Assembly: GCA_013043165.1 (NCBI GenBank)
Contig: JABDOQ010000017.1
Location: forward strand, 1-64,000
Source: Woeseiaceae bacterium
GTDB lineage: Bacteria > Pseudomonadota > Gammaproteobacteria > Steroidobacterales > Woeseiaceae
Direction: 5' to 3'
Length of the DNA: 64,000 bases
In this document: positions 35,893 to 45,735 of the stretch, piece after piece
Layout: every line of letters starts with the position of its first letter
How positions within the stretch are numbered: position 1 is the first letter of the stretch
The notes under the pieces: generated by a model
Seen by the model: only the letters and a program-made list of their open reading frames with translations
Told to the model about the DNA's origin: nothing
Databases searched by the model: none
Program-made: the position numbers and the translations under genes

Positions 35893-36597
35893 ATGATGCG
35901 ACGTGCAGGAATCGTTTGCGCACTGCTGCTGGCCAGCAGCGCGGCGCTGGCCATCGACTGTGTCGTTCTTCTGCACGGGCTTGCCCGAACCGCGACGTCA
36001 ATGAACCCGATGCAACGCGCCTTGATTGATGCAGGATTCGAGACTGCGAACATCAATTACGCGTCGCGTGACAAGTCGGTGGAAGAGTTGGCAGAAATCG
36101 TCATCCCGGAAGGACTGGACGCCTGCCGGGCAAAAGACAGTGTCGGGCACATCCACTTTGTAACGCACTCTCTCGGCGGCATACTGCTGCGCCAATACTT
36201 GAGCGCGCACTCGATTCCGGACCTGGGCCGCGTGGTCATGCTTGGTCCTCCCAACCAGGGCAGCGCAGCGGTCGACAAACTTCGGGGTGTTCCTGGATAT
36301 GACTGGCTGAATGGTCCGGCAGGACTGCAGCTCGGTAAGGGAGAGGACAGCGTACCGCGAAGCTTGGGTCCGGCGACATTCGAGCTGGGCGTAATCGCCG
36401 GTAATCGCACAATCGATCCAATAACATCGTCGGTGCTCGAGAACCCCGATGACGGCAGGGTTTCCGTTGAAGATACCAAGCTCGATGGCATGGCCGATTT
36501 TGTCGTTGTCGAACACTCGCACGCCTTCATGATGCGAATGCGACGTCCGATCGACTTGACGATCCGGTTTCTGAACAGCGGGAGTTTCGCGGATTGA
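35893..36597 (+). CDS. Exported alpha/beta-hydrolase (lipase-like)
   Basis: The 234-aa product has a signal peptide (residues 1-20, ending SSAALA). The oxyanion region is VVLLHGLARTATSM, nucleophile elbow THSLGG, and the likely catalytic histidine is in VEHSHAFMM after an acidic loop. The order fits a small periplasmic esterase or lipase. The substrate is unknown; membrane lipids or cell-wall esters are plausible given the neighbours. The stop overlaps the TTG start of the ATP-grasp gene. Confidence 0.88.
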   Translation: MMRRAGIVCALLLASSAALAIDCVVLLHGLARTATSMNPMQRALIDAGFETANINYASRDKSVEELAEIVIPEGLDACRAKDSVGHIHFVTHSLGGILLRQYLSAHSIPDLGRVVMLGPPNQGSAAVDKLRGVPGYDWLNGPAGLQLGKGEDSVPRSLGPATFELGVIAGNRTIDPITSSVLENPDDGRVSVEDTKLDGMADFVVVEHSHAFMMRMRRPIDLTIRFLNSGSFAD

Positions 36598-37484
36598 AGA
36601 GAGTCGCCTACTTGACGATGCAGGATATGGGAGATTTTGTCACCGATTTTCACCTGAGTGTCGAACCAATGGCCGCGCTCGACTGGCAGGTCGAGACAGT
36701 TCCCTGGCGATCAAACAGAGACTGGAACGAGTTCGATGCCGTATATATCTGCACACCGTGGGATTATCCGGATTACCTGCCGCAGTTCCTCGGCGTCCTC
36801 GCAAGTATCGAATCGTCGCAGGCCCTGCTCATCAATGATCTGTCCCTGGTTCACTGGACGATGGAAAAGACCTATCTTCGAGATATCGAGCTGCGCGGCG
36901 GTGTCATCGTTCCCAGTACCTGGTACGAAGATTTCGAGTCGGTAAATCCGGCAAATTTTTTCGCCGAACACGACACCGGCAAAGTGGTGATAAAGCCGAC
37001 CGTGGGCGCGAACGCCAAGGACACGTTTGTGCTCGCGGACGCGGTTGATGAAGATACTCTGCAAATGCTGGGGCAGGTCTATTCGGGGCGCGCGTTTTTT
37101 GTCCAGCCTTTTATCGAGGCGATTCAGTCGGAGGGAGAATACTCGCTGTTCTTTTTCAACGGCGAATACAGCCACGCGATTCTGAAGACGCCGAAAGCCG
37201 GCGATTTTCGCGTCCAGGAGGAGCACGGTGCTGACATCAAGGCCGTGAAACCGTCAAAAGGATTGCTCGATACCGCACACGAATTGTTCGCTTCGATCGA
37301 GCCGCTTCCCACGTATGGCCGCGGTGACTGGGTGCGGGGGGCCGATGGCCGTTACCTGCTGATGGAACTGGAGCTGATCGAGCCGTCGCTTTATCTACGT
37401 ACCGACAGCGGCGCTGCGGCGAGGTTTGCGCGCGCGTTTGACGAGCGGTTTCAGAAATTCGCCGGTAAAAGAGCCCTTGGTTGA
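36594..37484 (+). CDS. ATP-grasp family enzyme
   Basis: The 296-aa product has a pre-ATP-grasp region (residues about 1-85, with [17 protein letters not shown]). The ATP-grasp fold follows: [19 protein letters not shown] binds [21 protein letters not shown] and [14 protein letters not shown] supply metal and ligase residues. Such enzymes join a carboxylate to an amine or thiol using ATP. The start TTG 36594 overlaps the hydrolase stop by 4 nt. The last 90 nt overlap the convergent uvrA gene, with both reading frames intact. Confidence 0.86.
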   Translation: MKRVAYLTMQDMGDFVTDFHLSVEPMAALDWQVETVPWRSNRDWNEFDAVYICTPWDYPDYLPQFLGVLASIESSQALLINDLSLVHWTMEKTYLRDIELRGGVIVPSTWYEDFESVNPANFFAEHDTGKVVIKPTVGANAKDTFVLADAVDEDTLQMLGQVYSGRAFFVQPFIEAIQSEGEYSLFFFNGEYSHAILKTPKAGDFRVQEEHGADIKAVKPSKGLLDTAHELFASIEPLPTYGRGDWVRGADGRYLLMELELIEPSLYLRTDSGAAARFARAFDERFQKFAGKRALG

Positions 37485-40268
37485 CGCAACTTTCTCGGGC
37501 GTTCCCGTTGCGATGATGCGGCCCCCGTTATCGCCACCCTCGGGTCCGAGATCGATGATCCAGTCAGCCGTCTTGATGACATCGAGATTGTGCTCGATGA
37601 CGACGACCGTATTGCCATGGTCACGCAAGCGGTGCAGCACGCCCAGCAGCTGTTCAATGTCGTGAAAGTGCAGTCCCGTCGTCGGCTCGTCGAGTATATA
37701 AAGCGTGTTGCCGGTATCTCTCTTCGACAGCTCCTTGGCAAGCTTCACTCGCTGCGCCTCGCCGCCGGACAAGGTCGTCGCATTCTGGCCGAGCCGAATG
37801 TAGGTCAGGCCGACGTCCATCAGGGTCTGCAGTTTCCTCGCAACGACGGGCACATTCCTGAAAAACTCCGCGGCATCTTCCACCGTCATTTCCAGAACTT
37901 CGTGGATATTCTTACCCTTATAGCGAATCTCCAGCGTTTCGCGGTTGTATCGTTTTCCCCGGCAGACGTCGCAGGGCACATAGACGTCCGGCAGAAAGTG
38001 CATTTCCACTTTTATGACGCCGTCACCCTGGCAGGCTTCGCAGCGGCCGCCTTTGACGTTAAAGCTGAAACGCCCCGGCATGTATCCGCGTGAGCGTGCC
38101 TCCTGGGTCCCCGCGAACAATTCGCGAATGGGTGTGAACAGCCCGCTGTAGGTCGCCGGGTTGGATCGCGGCGTGCGGCCGATAGGACTCTGGCTGATAT
38201 CGATGACGCGATCGATCTGGTCCAGTCCCTTGATTTTCTCGTGCGGCGCCGGGCTGCGGCTTGCCCGATTCAACGCTTCGGCGACGGCCTTGTACAACGT
38301 ATCGTTGACGAGCGTTGACTTGCCGGACCCGGAAACACCGGTAATACAGGTCATGAGGCCAACCGGGATCGAGGCTTCGACGTTTTTAAGGTTATTGCCT
38401 GTGGCGCCGACAATCACGATCTGGCGATCGGGGTTTGCAGGTGTGCGGTCCCCGGGTACGGCAATCGCACGCTTGCCCGACAAATACTGCCCGGTGAGCG
38501 AGCGCGGCTCGTCCTTGATTTCCTGGGGCGTACCCTGAGCAACAACCTGGCCGCCGTGTACACCGGCGCCGGGACCGAGATCCACAACGTGATCGGCCGA
38601 GAGTATCGCTTCCTCGTCGTGCTCCACGACGATGACCGTGTTGCCGATGTCGCGCAGGTGCGTCAGTGTGCCGAGCAGGCGCTTGTTATCGCGCTGATGC
38701 AGGCCGATGGAAGGCTCGTCGAGGATGTACATGACGCCGACCAGCCCCGAGCCGATCTGGCTTGCCAGTCGAATGCGCTGTGCTTCGCCACCCGACAGCG
38801 TTTCGGCGCTGCGGTCGAGCGACAGGTAGTCGAGACCGACGTCAGACAGGAAACCGACGCGCTCGCTGATTTCCTTGACGATCTTGTCGGCGACCGTCGC
38901 TCGCCAGCCGTCCAGTTTCATGGTGTCGAAGAATTCGCGCGCGTGCCCGACGGAAAGGCTGGTGATTTCAGGCAGCGTCTGCTCAGCGACAAAGACATGT
39001 CGGGCGGCGCGGTTCAGCCGCGTGCCGTTGCAGTCCGGGCAGTCCTGGCTGTTTAAAAACTTCGAGAGTTCTTCGCGGACGGCGCTGGATTCGGTTTCGC
39101 GATAGCGGCGCTCGAGGTTCGGCAGCACGCCTTCGAAGCGATGCAGTTTCTTGATTTGCAGGCCGCGCGAGTTGGCGTAGACGAACTCAATCTTGTCCTT
39201 GCCGCTGCCGTACAGGACGATATTCTGTAGTTTCTTCGAGAGTTCGTTGAACGGCGTTTCGATATCGAAATCGTAGTGAGACGCCAGGCTCTGGATCATC
39301 TGGTAGTAGTACGTGGTCTTGCGGTCCCAGCCGCGAATGGCGCCGCCGGCAAGCGACAGGCCGGGGTTAACGACCACGCGATCGGCGTCGAAGAATTGCT
39401 TGACGCCGAGACCGTCGCAGCCCGGACAGGCGCCGCTCGGGTTGTTAAACGAAAACAGCCGCGGTTCGAGTTCAGTGAGGCTGTAGCCACAGATATTGCA
39501 GGCAAAACGATCGGAGAAAATGATCTCCTCCTGCTGGGCGTCATTCATCCACGCGATACGCGCAACTCCGTCGGCCAGGCGCAGCGCCGTCTCAAACGAC
39601 TCGGCAAGGCGCAGGCGAATGTCATTCTTGACCTTGAAGCGATCGACGATCGCGTCGATATTGTGTTTCTTACGCAGATCGAGTGCAGGCGGCTGGTCAA
39701 GTTCATAGATCTCGCCGTCGATGCGAGCGCGGATAAAGCCCTGCGCCTGCAGGTCCGCCATTAGCTGCACATGCTCACCCTTGCGATCGGCAACTACGGG
39801 CGCGAGCAGCATCAGGCGCGAGCCTTCGGGTAGCTCCAGCACGTGATCCACCATCTGGCTGACGGTCTGCGCTTCGAGCGTGATGTCGTGGTCCGGGCAA
39901 CGGGGTGTGCCCGCGCGGGCGAATAACAGCCGCAGGTAGTCGTAGATCTCGGTGACTGTGCCGACCGTCGAGCGTGGGTTATGAGACGTCGATTTCTGTT
40001 CGATCGAGATCGCCGGCGACAGTCCGTCGATATGATCGACATCGGGTTTTTCCATCATTGAGAGGAACTGGCGCGCATAGGCGGACAGCGACTCCACGTA
40101 GCGACGCTGGCCCTCCGCATAAATCGTATCGAAGGCCAGTGACGACTTGCCGGAGCCGGACAGCCCGGTGAGCACGATCAGTTTTTCGCGTGGCAGGCTG
40201 AGATTGATGTCGCGCAGGTTGTGGGTCCTGGCGCCACCAATATTTATGTGACCAACAATCGACTTCAT
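37395..40268 (-). CDS. uvrA: UvrABC system protein A
   Basis: The 957-aa damage-recognition ATPase of nucleotide excision repair. The first ABC module has [20 protein letters not shown], and zinc-finger cysteines CNICG and CPGCDG lie in the insertion. The second ABC module has [16 protein letters not shown], zinc module CEACQGDG and CDVCRGKR, and signature [15 protein letters not shown]. The C-terminus carries about 15 extra basic residues ([15 protein letters not shown]) beyond the usual end, and this extension lies in the overlap with the ATP-grasp gene. A degenerate LexA-like box is 29 nt upstream. Confidence 0.97.
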   Translation of the reverse strand: MKSIVGHINIGGARTHNLRDINLSLPREKLIVLTGLSGSGKSSLAFDTIYAEGQRRYVESLSAYARQFLSMMEKPDVDHIDGLSPAISIEQKSTSHNPRSTVGTVTEIYDYLRLLFARAGTPRCPDHDITLEAQTVSQMVDHVLELPEGSRLMLLAPVVADRKGEHVQLMADLQAQGFIRARIDGEIYELDQPPALDLRKKHNIDAIVDRFKVKNDIRLRLAESFETALRLADGVARIAWMNDAQQEEIIFSDRFACNICGYSLTELEPRLFSFNNPSGACPGCDGLGVKQFFDADRVVVNPGLSLAGGAIRGWDRKTTYYYQMIQSLASHYDFDIETPFNELSKKLQNIVLYGSGKDKIEFVYANSRGLQIKKLHRFEGVLPNLERRYRETESSAVREELSKFLNSQDCPDCNGTRLNRAARHVFVAEQTLPEITSLSVGHAREFFDTMKLDGWRATVADKIVKEISERVGFLSDVGLDYLSLDRSAETLSGGEAQRIRLASQIGSGLVGVMYILDEPSIGLHQRDNKRLLGTLTHLRDIGNTVIVVEHDEEAILSADHVVDLGPGAGVHGGQVVAQGTPQEIKDEPRSLTGQYLSGKRAIAVPGDRTPANPDRQIVIVGATGNNLKNVEASIPVGLMTCITGVSGSGKSTLVNDTLYKAVAEALNRASRSPAPHEKIKGLDQIDRVIDISQSPIGRTPRSNPATYSGLFTPIRELFAGTQEARSRGYMPGRFSFNVKGGRCEACQGDGVIKVEMHFLPDVYVPCDVCRGKRYNRETLEIRYKGKNIHEVLEMTVEDAAEFFRNVPVVARKLQTLMDVGLTYIRLGQNATTLSGGEAQRVKLAKELSKRDTGNTLYILDEPTTGLHFHDIEQLLGVLHRLRDHGNTVVVIEHNLDVIKTADWIIDLGPEGGDNGGRIIATGTPEKVASTKGSFTGEFLKPLVKRARKPRRSAAVGT

Positions 40269-40296
40269 GGCGGGGATTCAGGGATCGGGAAACAAC

Positions 40297-40312
40297 CTGT
40301 TAATATACGCCG
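40297..40312 (-). promoter_or_regulatory. Possible LexA (SOS) box upstream of uvrA
   Basis: On the minus strand the 16-mer CGGCGTATATTAACAG agrees with the LexA consensus CTGTATATATATACAG at 11 of 16 positions. It has an intact ACAG half and a poor left half. It overlaps a TATATT -10-like element. uvrA is SOS-controlled in E. coli. Confidence 0.35.
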
Positions 40313-40344
40313 CCGCGCGTCTGCGGCGCAAAGGAAGTCTGAGA

Positions 40345-41529
40345 TTGAGTGCAGAAAACCCTGACACCGTTATACGGATGCATGCATCCGAACGCCGCTC
40401 TGTGGCCGTAGTTGCGCTGATCTCCATGATTCGCATGTTCGGCCTGTTTGCGCTGTTGCCGGTGCTGTCGCTGTATGCGGCGGACCTGCAGCACGCCACG
40501 CCGCTCCTGATCGGGCTGGCCGTGGGTGCCTATGGGCTGACCCAGGCCGGGCTTCAGATACCGCTGGGTGCGCTCTCGGATCGTATCGGGCGCATCCCGG
40601 TTATCGTGCTCGGCCTCGCGATATTCGCGGCCGGCAGCGCGCTCGCCGCCATCAGTGACTCCATATACGGTGTCATCGCGGGTCGGTTGCTGCAGGGCGC
40701 CGGCGCAATATCGGCGACGCTGACCGCACTCATCACCGACGCCACGCGCGAGGAAGTCCGGACCCGGTCCATGGCCGTATTCGGCGTCGGTATCGGCATC
40801 TCGTTCATGGTTGCGATGGTGGCGGGTCCCCTGATCGCGGCGCATTTTGGCGTCAAGTCGTTGTTCTGGATCGCGGCGGCACTGGCTATCGCTGCAGGGC
40901 TGCTACTTGGTTTGCTGCCCGAGATTCCGCGCCCGGCGCGGCGCGAAAGCTGGAGCCTGGTTCCGGCTTTTCGCCCGGATCTGCTGCGCATCGATTTTTT
41001 CGTCTTTTTGCTGCATACCATCATGACGGCGACATTCGTTGCCCTGCCGTTTCTTCTGCATGACCGGCTCGACATGGCATTGACCGACCATTGGAAAATG
41101 TACGTCGCGGCGCTGCTGTTTTCGCTCGTGATCGCGGTGCCAATGATCATCAGGGACGAACACGAGGGACGTGGACGGCTTATCGGCATTGCCGTGGCCC
41201 TGATTCTCGGTGCACAGCTGGCGCTGACATTTCTCGGATTTTCGGTGGCGCCCGTGTTCCTCGCGCTGGTCTTGTATTTTGCCGGCTTCAACTTCCTCGA
41301 GGCCGGTCTGCCGGCACGATTGTCGAAGCTCGCTGACAACGATGTGCGCGGCGCCTCACTTGGCGTGTTCTCCAGCGCGCAGTTCCTTGGTGCATTCTCG
41401 GGCGGTCTGATCGGCGGCCGATTCCTGGGCCAGGGCCGGCCGGCGGACGTGTTTTTCGTCTGTGCGCTCCTCGCCGGTATCTGGCTGGCGCTGCAGGGCT
41501 TCGGGCGCTTGCGGCGGGAATCCGCATAA
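40345..41529 (+). CDS. MFS transporter (YajR-like)
   Basis: The 394-aa twelve-helix transporter reads SMIRMFGLFALLPVLSLYAA in helix 1 and LSDRIGRIPVI in the loop 2-3 MFS motif. I start at TTG 40345 because AAGGAAG lies 7 nt upstream; ATG 40378 has no ribosome site. The family resembles YajR-type drug or multi-substrate exporters, but the C-terminal ferredoxin-like domain of YajR is missing. It is divergent from uvrA and precedes ssb, a common genomic order. Confidence 0.88.
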   Translation: MSAENPDTVIRMHASERRSVAVVALISMIRMFGLFALLPVLSLYAADLQHATPLLIGLAVGAYGLTQAGLQIPLGALSDRIGRIPVIVLGLAIFAAGSALAAISDSIYGVIAGRLLQGAGAISATLTALITDATREEVRTRSMAVFGVGIGISFMVAMVAGPLIAAHFGVKSLFWIAAALAIAAGLLLGLLPEIPRPARRESWSLVPAFRPDLLRIDFFVFLLHTIMTATFVALPFLLHDRLDMALTDHWKMYVAALLFSLVIAVPMIIRDEHEGRGRLIGIAVALILGAQLALTFLGFSVAPVFLALVLYFAGFNFLEAGLPARLSKLADNDVRGASLGVFSSAQFLGAFSGGLIGGRFLGQGRPADVFFVCALLAGIWLALQGFGRLRRESA

Positions 41530-41654
41530 TTAGGGTCTTGCATGCAGAAATCGGGGTAGCTTTTGCCCTCTCAGGCTCTACAATAGTTCCCCCTCGCCGC
41601 CGTGGCGGCGGGTCACATAACAAAACGACATTCAGCTGAGAGCAGGGGACCGAT

Positions 41655-42119
41655 ATGGCCCGCGGAATAAACAAAGTCATTATTGTTGGCAACCTGGGAC
41701 AGGATCCCGAGACGCGCTATATGCCAAGTGGCTCGGCCGTTACGAACTTTACGGTCGCTACCAACGAGTCGTGGAAAGACAAGCAGACCGGTGAGCAGAA
41801 AGATCGCACCGAGTGGCATCGCGTGGCGATGTTCAATCGCCTGGCGGAAATCGCGGCCGAGTACCTGCGCAAGGGCTCGCAGGTCTATATCGAAGGCAAG
41901 CTTCGGACGCGCAAGTGGCAGGGCCAGGACGGCAATGATCGCTACACGACCGAGATCATCGCCGACGAGATGCAAATGCTCGGCAGCCGCGGTGACGGCG
42001 GCGGAGGAGGCAACTTCGGCGGCGGCAAGGGCGGCAAGGGCGGCAAGGGCGGCAGCAAGGGTGGCAGTGCGCCGCCGCAGCCGGGTCCCGACGACTTCGA
42101 CGACGATATTCCTTTCTAG
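41655..42119 (+). CDS. ssb: Single-stranded DNA-binding protein
   Basis: The 154-aa product has an OB fold over residues 1-110 ([40 protein letters not shown]). A glycine/lysine-rich linker of repeated GGKGGKGG units follows, then the acidic tip DDFDDDIPF that recruits partner enzymes. ATG 41655 follows AGCAGGGGACC. It is placed after MFS and uvrA as in many gammaproteobacteria. Confidence 0.97.
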   Translation: MARGINKVIIVGNLGQDPETRYMPSGSAVTNFTVATNESWKDKQTGEQKDRTEWHRVAMFNRLAEIAAEYLRKGSQVYIEGKLRTRKWQGQDGNDRYTTEIIADEMQMLGSRGDGGGGGNFGGGKGGKGGKGGSKGGSAPPQPGPDDFDDDIPF

Positions 42120-42125
42120 GATTCG

Positions 42126-43430
42126 TCAGTAGAGCAGGGCAAACGCAAGGCTTGCGACGATCAAGCCCGAAAACATAATGGGCAGCCCGACTTTCAGCCA
42201 CTGCAACGGGGTGATCCTGGCGCCGGGCACGCCGCTGCGCTCGGCCTGTGCGACGACGACGATATTCGCCGTCGCACCTATGTGGGTGCCATTGCCGCCG
42301 AGCGCCACACCGATCGCCAGCGCCCACCACAGTGGTCCGGTGTCGATGCCTTCGGCAGTCAAGGCGCCAATGATCGGAATCATGGTCACCGTAAACGGAA
42401 TGTTGTCGATCAGCGCGCTGAGAATGGCGGCGATCCACATGAGTCCCAGCGCGGTCACAAGCAACATGTTCGGGTCCCGTGCCATTTCTGCCAGTTTGCT
42501 GCCGATGACGTCGAGCAAACCGGTTGCCTCGACGCCGCCGACGATGACAAACAGCGAGGCGAAGAACAGCAGGATAGACCAGTCCACTTCGTCGACGAGT
42601 TTGTCGGCATGCGGCCGCACAAGAAGCAGCGCCAGTGCAAGTCCGATCAGGCTGACGAAGGACGGATAATAGTGCAGCTTGTGGTGCGCGAAGAACAGAA
42701 TCACGACCAGGCCCATCACCACCAACATGCGATTGACCAGGGCGGGATCCTGGATGGCCTTGCTTTCATCGAGATCGACGAGGTCCCGTGCACCGCCAAG
42801 AGATCGCAGCTCCTTGCGAAAGAAGAACAACAATAGCAGCATGGTCGCGACCCACGGCGCTGTTGCCAGCGGCCCCATGTTAATCAGAAATGTGAGGAAG
42901 TCTATGTCAGCGGCGCTACCGATCATGATATTCGGGGGGTCGCCGACGAGTGTCGCTGCACCGCCGATGTTCGACAGCATGGCCTGCCCAATCAGAAACG
43001 GCGCCGGGTTCAGGTTGAGCAGCCGTGTGACGAGAATGGTGAGTGGGGCGAATATGATCACCGTGGTGACATTGTCGAGGATCATGCTTAGCACGCTGAC
43101 GGCTGTTCCCAAGTAAAGCATCAGCCGCACCGGGCTGCCGCCGGACGCTTTCGCGAGTCGAATTGCCATGTATTCGAACATGCCCGTTGTGCGCAGCAGG
43201 GCAACCAGCAGCATCATGCCCATCAGCAATACGATGGTGTTGGCGTCTATAGCGGTCAGCGCCTCTTCCTGGGTGTAGAAGCCCATCCAGCCGCCGACGG
43301 CGATCATGATGACAGCGCCCGCCAGTGCGGCGTAGGTCCGATGCAGGCGTTCGCTGAAGATCATCGCGTATGCGGCGACGAGGATGGCCGTGGCCACCCA
43401 CATTGAGGTGATATCGTTGTGCAGTTCCAC
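42126..43430 (-). CDS. Ion-transporter superfamily permease (ArsB/NhaD-like)
   Basis: The 434-aa product has eleven or so membrane helices. Conserved pieces are MILDNVTTVIIFAPLTILV and GDPPNIMIGSAADIDF in the first half and SALIDNIPFTVTMIPII with GGNGTHIGATANIVVV in the second. This is the inverted repeat of the IT superfamily (ArsB, NhaD, CitT). The substrate ion is uncertain. It sits 2 nt after a CBS-domain gene on the same strand, and CBS pairs often regulate ion carriers. Confidence 0.88.
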   Translation of the reverse strand: MELHNDITSMWVATAILVAAYAMIFSERLHRTYAALAGAVIMIAVGGWMGFYTQEEALTAIDANTIVLLMGMMLLVALLRTTGMFEYMAIRLAKASGGSPVRLMLYLGTAVSVLSMILDNVTTVIIFAPLTILVTRLLNLNPAPFLIGQAMLSNIGGAATLVGDPPNIMIGSAADIDFLTFLINMGPLATAPWVATMLLLLFFFRKELRSLGGARDLVDLDESKAIQDPALVNRMLVVMGLVVILFFAHHKLHYYPSFVSLIGLALALLLVRPHADKLVDEVDWSILLFFASLFVIVGGVEATGLLDVIGSKLAEMARDPNMLLVTALGLMWIAAILSALIDNIPFTVTMIPIIGALTAEGIDTGPLWWALAIGVALGGNGTHIGATANIVVVAQAERSGVPGARITPLQWLKVGLPIMFSGLIVASLAFALLY

Positions 43431-43432
43431 GT

Positions 43433-43888
43433 CTATGGTGAATTCCGATCGAGCAAGCGGCGTGCCAGTGACACGGTGCTCAGTGTGCCGTGGTAATTGT
43501 GCTCGTCGTCGATCACGAACAGGTAGCTTGTTTGATAGCTTTGCATCACTGCCACGGCCTTCGCCATCGGTGACGCCGGCGTTATTGTCGGGATGTCCTT
43601 GATGATGAACTTATCGATGGTCATATCGAGCAGTTCCTTTTCCCTGAGCGGCGGAAACTGCAGCGCCGTAATCGTGTCACCAAGCAGCCTGGCGTGTTCG
43701 ACCATGGCGGCGGGAATACAGACTTCGCCGAGTATATGGCGGATAGACGCTCTGCCGGTGAACTTGCCGCTGGCTGCCTGGAACGGCAGCACTGCGAAAT
43801 TCGCTTTCACGCACTCAGCGAATAGCTCGCGGACGGTCATTCCCGGGAATGCCGCCGCTGTGGGCACTGCAAATTCGATCAGGCTCAT
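43433..43888 (-). CDS. CBS-domain protein
   Basis: The 151-aa product has two CBS motifs (MTVRELFAECVKANFAVLPF and IPTITPASPMAKAVAVMQSY with YLFVIDDEHNYHGTLSTV). The pair would bind adenine nucleotides. It is immediately upstream of the ion permease in the same operon, so it probably senses energy state to gate or regulate that carrier (inference). Confidence 0.88.
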   Translation of the reverse strand: MSLIEFAVPTAAAFPGMTVRELFAECVKANFAVLPFQAASGKFTGRASIRHILGEVCIPAAMVEHARLLGDTITALQFPPLREKELLDMTIDKFIIKDIPTITPASPMAKAVAVMQSYQTSYLFVIDDEHNYHGTLSTVSLARRLLDRNSP

Positions 43889-44098
43889 GGCTGGCCACCG
43901 CTCCTGGCTTGGAGAATAACAGCCCCGATCATAAAACTCCCCGCCGGCCGGCGCTGTACGGATAAATACTTGCGCTCCGGCCGCCTGCGGGCAGTGACTG
44001 TTTCGTGCCCGTGGTGTAGGATCGCGCGCCTCCCCAGTCCACGTGGGGCAGGCCGAAAAGCAGCCTGTGCCGCTAATTTACAGCAGGAAACAGAAGTC

Positions 44099-44260
44099 AT
44101 GGGTGCCTTCAAGGAGCCTCGCGGCGGTGAACTAAAAGATCTTTACCTCGATCCAGCGGTGGCTGGGGCCGAGAAACAGGCGGCGCGTGATGACGCGTCC
44201 CGGGACCTGACCGAGCGCCAGCTCTGCGACCGCGCCCTGGGGCGAGCTCCTACGGTGTAA
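44099..44260 (+). pseudogene. ATP sulfurylase N-terminal remnant
   Basis: A 53-codon frame reads MGAFKEPRGGELKDLYLDPA and then DLTERQLCD, which closely follows the start of sulfate adenylyltransferases (EPHGG-EL...DLTPRQLCDLELL). It then breaks after LCD (44230) into RALGRAPTV and a stop, exactly where a REP-like element begins. The rest of the roughly 400-codon gene is gone. A ribosome site (CAGCAGGAAACA) remains, so a short peptide could still be made. miaB starts 10 nt after the stop. The preceding 43889-44098 has no other gene. Confidence 0.65.
44231..44254 (-). repeat. REP-like element, inverted, at the ATP sulfurylase breakpoint
   Basis: On the minus strand the sequence starts CGTAGGAGCTCGCCCCAGGG. 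It belongs to the GTAGGAGC family, with a weaker stem than others. Its first base abuts the last recognisable ATP sulfurylase codon. Confidence 0.65.
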
Positions 44261-44270
44261 GATCGGACTT

Positions 44271-45617
44271 ATGAGCAAGAAGCTGTATATCAAAACCATG
44301 GGTTGCCAGATGAACGAGTACGACTCGGACAAGATGGCGGATCTATTGCGCGAGTCACACGGCTATGAATTGACGCACACGCCCGACGATGCGGACCTGT
44401 TGCTCGTCAATACCTGTTCGATTCGCGAGAAAGCACAGGAAAAAGTGTTTTCCGAACTGGGCCGCTGGCGGGCGCTGAAAGAAAAGAACCCGGCCATTAA
44501 AATTGGCGTAGGCGGTTGCGTCGCCAGCCAGGAAGGCGAAGGCATAACGACGCGCGCGCCGTTTGTCGATGTCGTATTCGGACCGCAAACCCTGCACCGC
44601 TTGCCCGAGATGATCGACGGCGCGGCACAGACCGGTGCTTCGGTCGTCGATATTTCTTTTCCCGAGATCGAGAAATTCGACTGCTTGCCGGAGCCGCGTG
44701 CGGAAGGGCCCACGGCATTCGTCTCGGTCATGGAAGGTTGCAGCAAGTACTGCAGTTTCTGCGTTGTTCCATACACGCGCGGCGAAGAAATCAGCCGGCC
44801 CTTCGATGATGTGATCGCTGAAGTAGCGAGCCTCGCAGAGCAGGGTGTGTGCGAAGTAAACCTGCTTGGTCAAAACGTCAACGCCTATAGAGGGCCGATG
44901 CACGACGGAAAAATCGCCGATCTTGCGACGCTCATTTATTATGTCGCGGCCGTCGAGCGTATCGAGAGAATTCGATTCACGACATCGCACCCGGTCGAAT
45001 TCACGGATAGCCTGATCCAGGCCTACGCCGAAGTGCCGAAGCTTGCGAGCTACCTGCACCTGCCCGTGCAGCACGGATCTGACAGGGTGCTCGCCGCGAT
45101 GAAACGCGGACATACGGTTCTCGAATACAAGCAAAAGATCCGCAAACTTCGCGAGGCCCGACCGGACATTTCCCTGTCGTCGGACTTCATTGTCGGATTC
45201 CCCGGCGAAACCGACAGTGACTTCGAAGCGTTAATGAACCTGATTGCGGATATCGGATTCGATCAGTCGTTCAGTTTTATCTATAGCGCGCGCCCTGGAA
45301 CACCGGCCGCCAGTCTTGTCGATGACACGCCAATGGACGTGAAAAAGCAGCGCCTTCAGATCCTGCAAGCGCGTATCAATCAGCAGGCCATGGAAATCAG
45401 TCGTCGCATGGTCGGCACGACGCAGCGCGTCCTGGTTGAGAAAATTTCAAAGAAGAGTTCCAGCCAGGTCTCCGGGCGGACAGAGAACAATCGTTGGGTG
45501 AACTTCGACGCCGGTCCGTCATACATTGGACAGTTCGTGGATGTCACTATTACCGAGGCGCTGCCACATTCGCTGCGCGGCCGTCTGCTACTTCCCAAGG
45601 CGCGTGCTTCAGGGTAA
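44271..45617 (+). CDS. miaB: tRNA-2-methylthio-N6-dimethylallyladenosine synthase
   Basis: The 448-aa enzyme inserts sulfur and a methyl group into i6A37 of tRNAs reading U-starting codons. Fe-S ligands are present: auxiliary C12, C49 and C83, and radical-SAM C157, C161 and C164 (CSKYCSFC), at the same positions as in E. coli. The C-terminal TRAM domain ([14 protein letters not shown]) is complete. It opens the miaB-phoH-ybeY-corC-lnt-leuS-lptE cluster. Its immediate upstream sequence is a truncated ATP sulfurylase gene. Confidence 0.97.
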   Translation: MSKKLYIKTMGCQMNEYDSDKMADLLRESHGYELTHTPDDADLLLVNTCSIREKAQEKVFSELGRWRALKEKNPAIKIGVGGCVASQEGEGITTRAPFVDVVFGPQTLHRLPEMIDGAAQTGASVVDISFPEIEKFDCLPEPRAEGPTAFVSVMEGCSKYCSFCVVPYTRGEEISRPFDDVIAEVASLAEQGVCEVNLLGQNVNAYRGPMHDGKIADLATLIYYVAAVERIERIRFTTSHPVEFTDSLIQAYAEVPKLASYLHLPVQHGSDRVLAAMKRGHTVLEYKQKIRKLREARPDISLSSDFIVGFPGETDSDFEALMNLIADIGFDQSFSFIYSARPGTPAASLVDDTPMDVKKQRLQILQARINQQAMEISRRMVGTTQRVLVEKISKKSSSQVSGRTENNRWVNFDAGPSYIGQFVDVTITEALPHSLRGRLLLPKARASG

Positions 45618-45735
45618 TCTGTGAACCAATGATCTATTGCCACGATAGATACACAGTCATGCATTTCGCCAGGCATGGCATCGCGCCGGTCTTCCTGACA
45701 GGCGGCTTTCTGCAAAGAGGTTTCGACTACAGATC

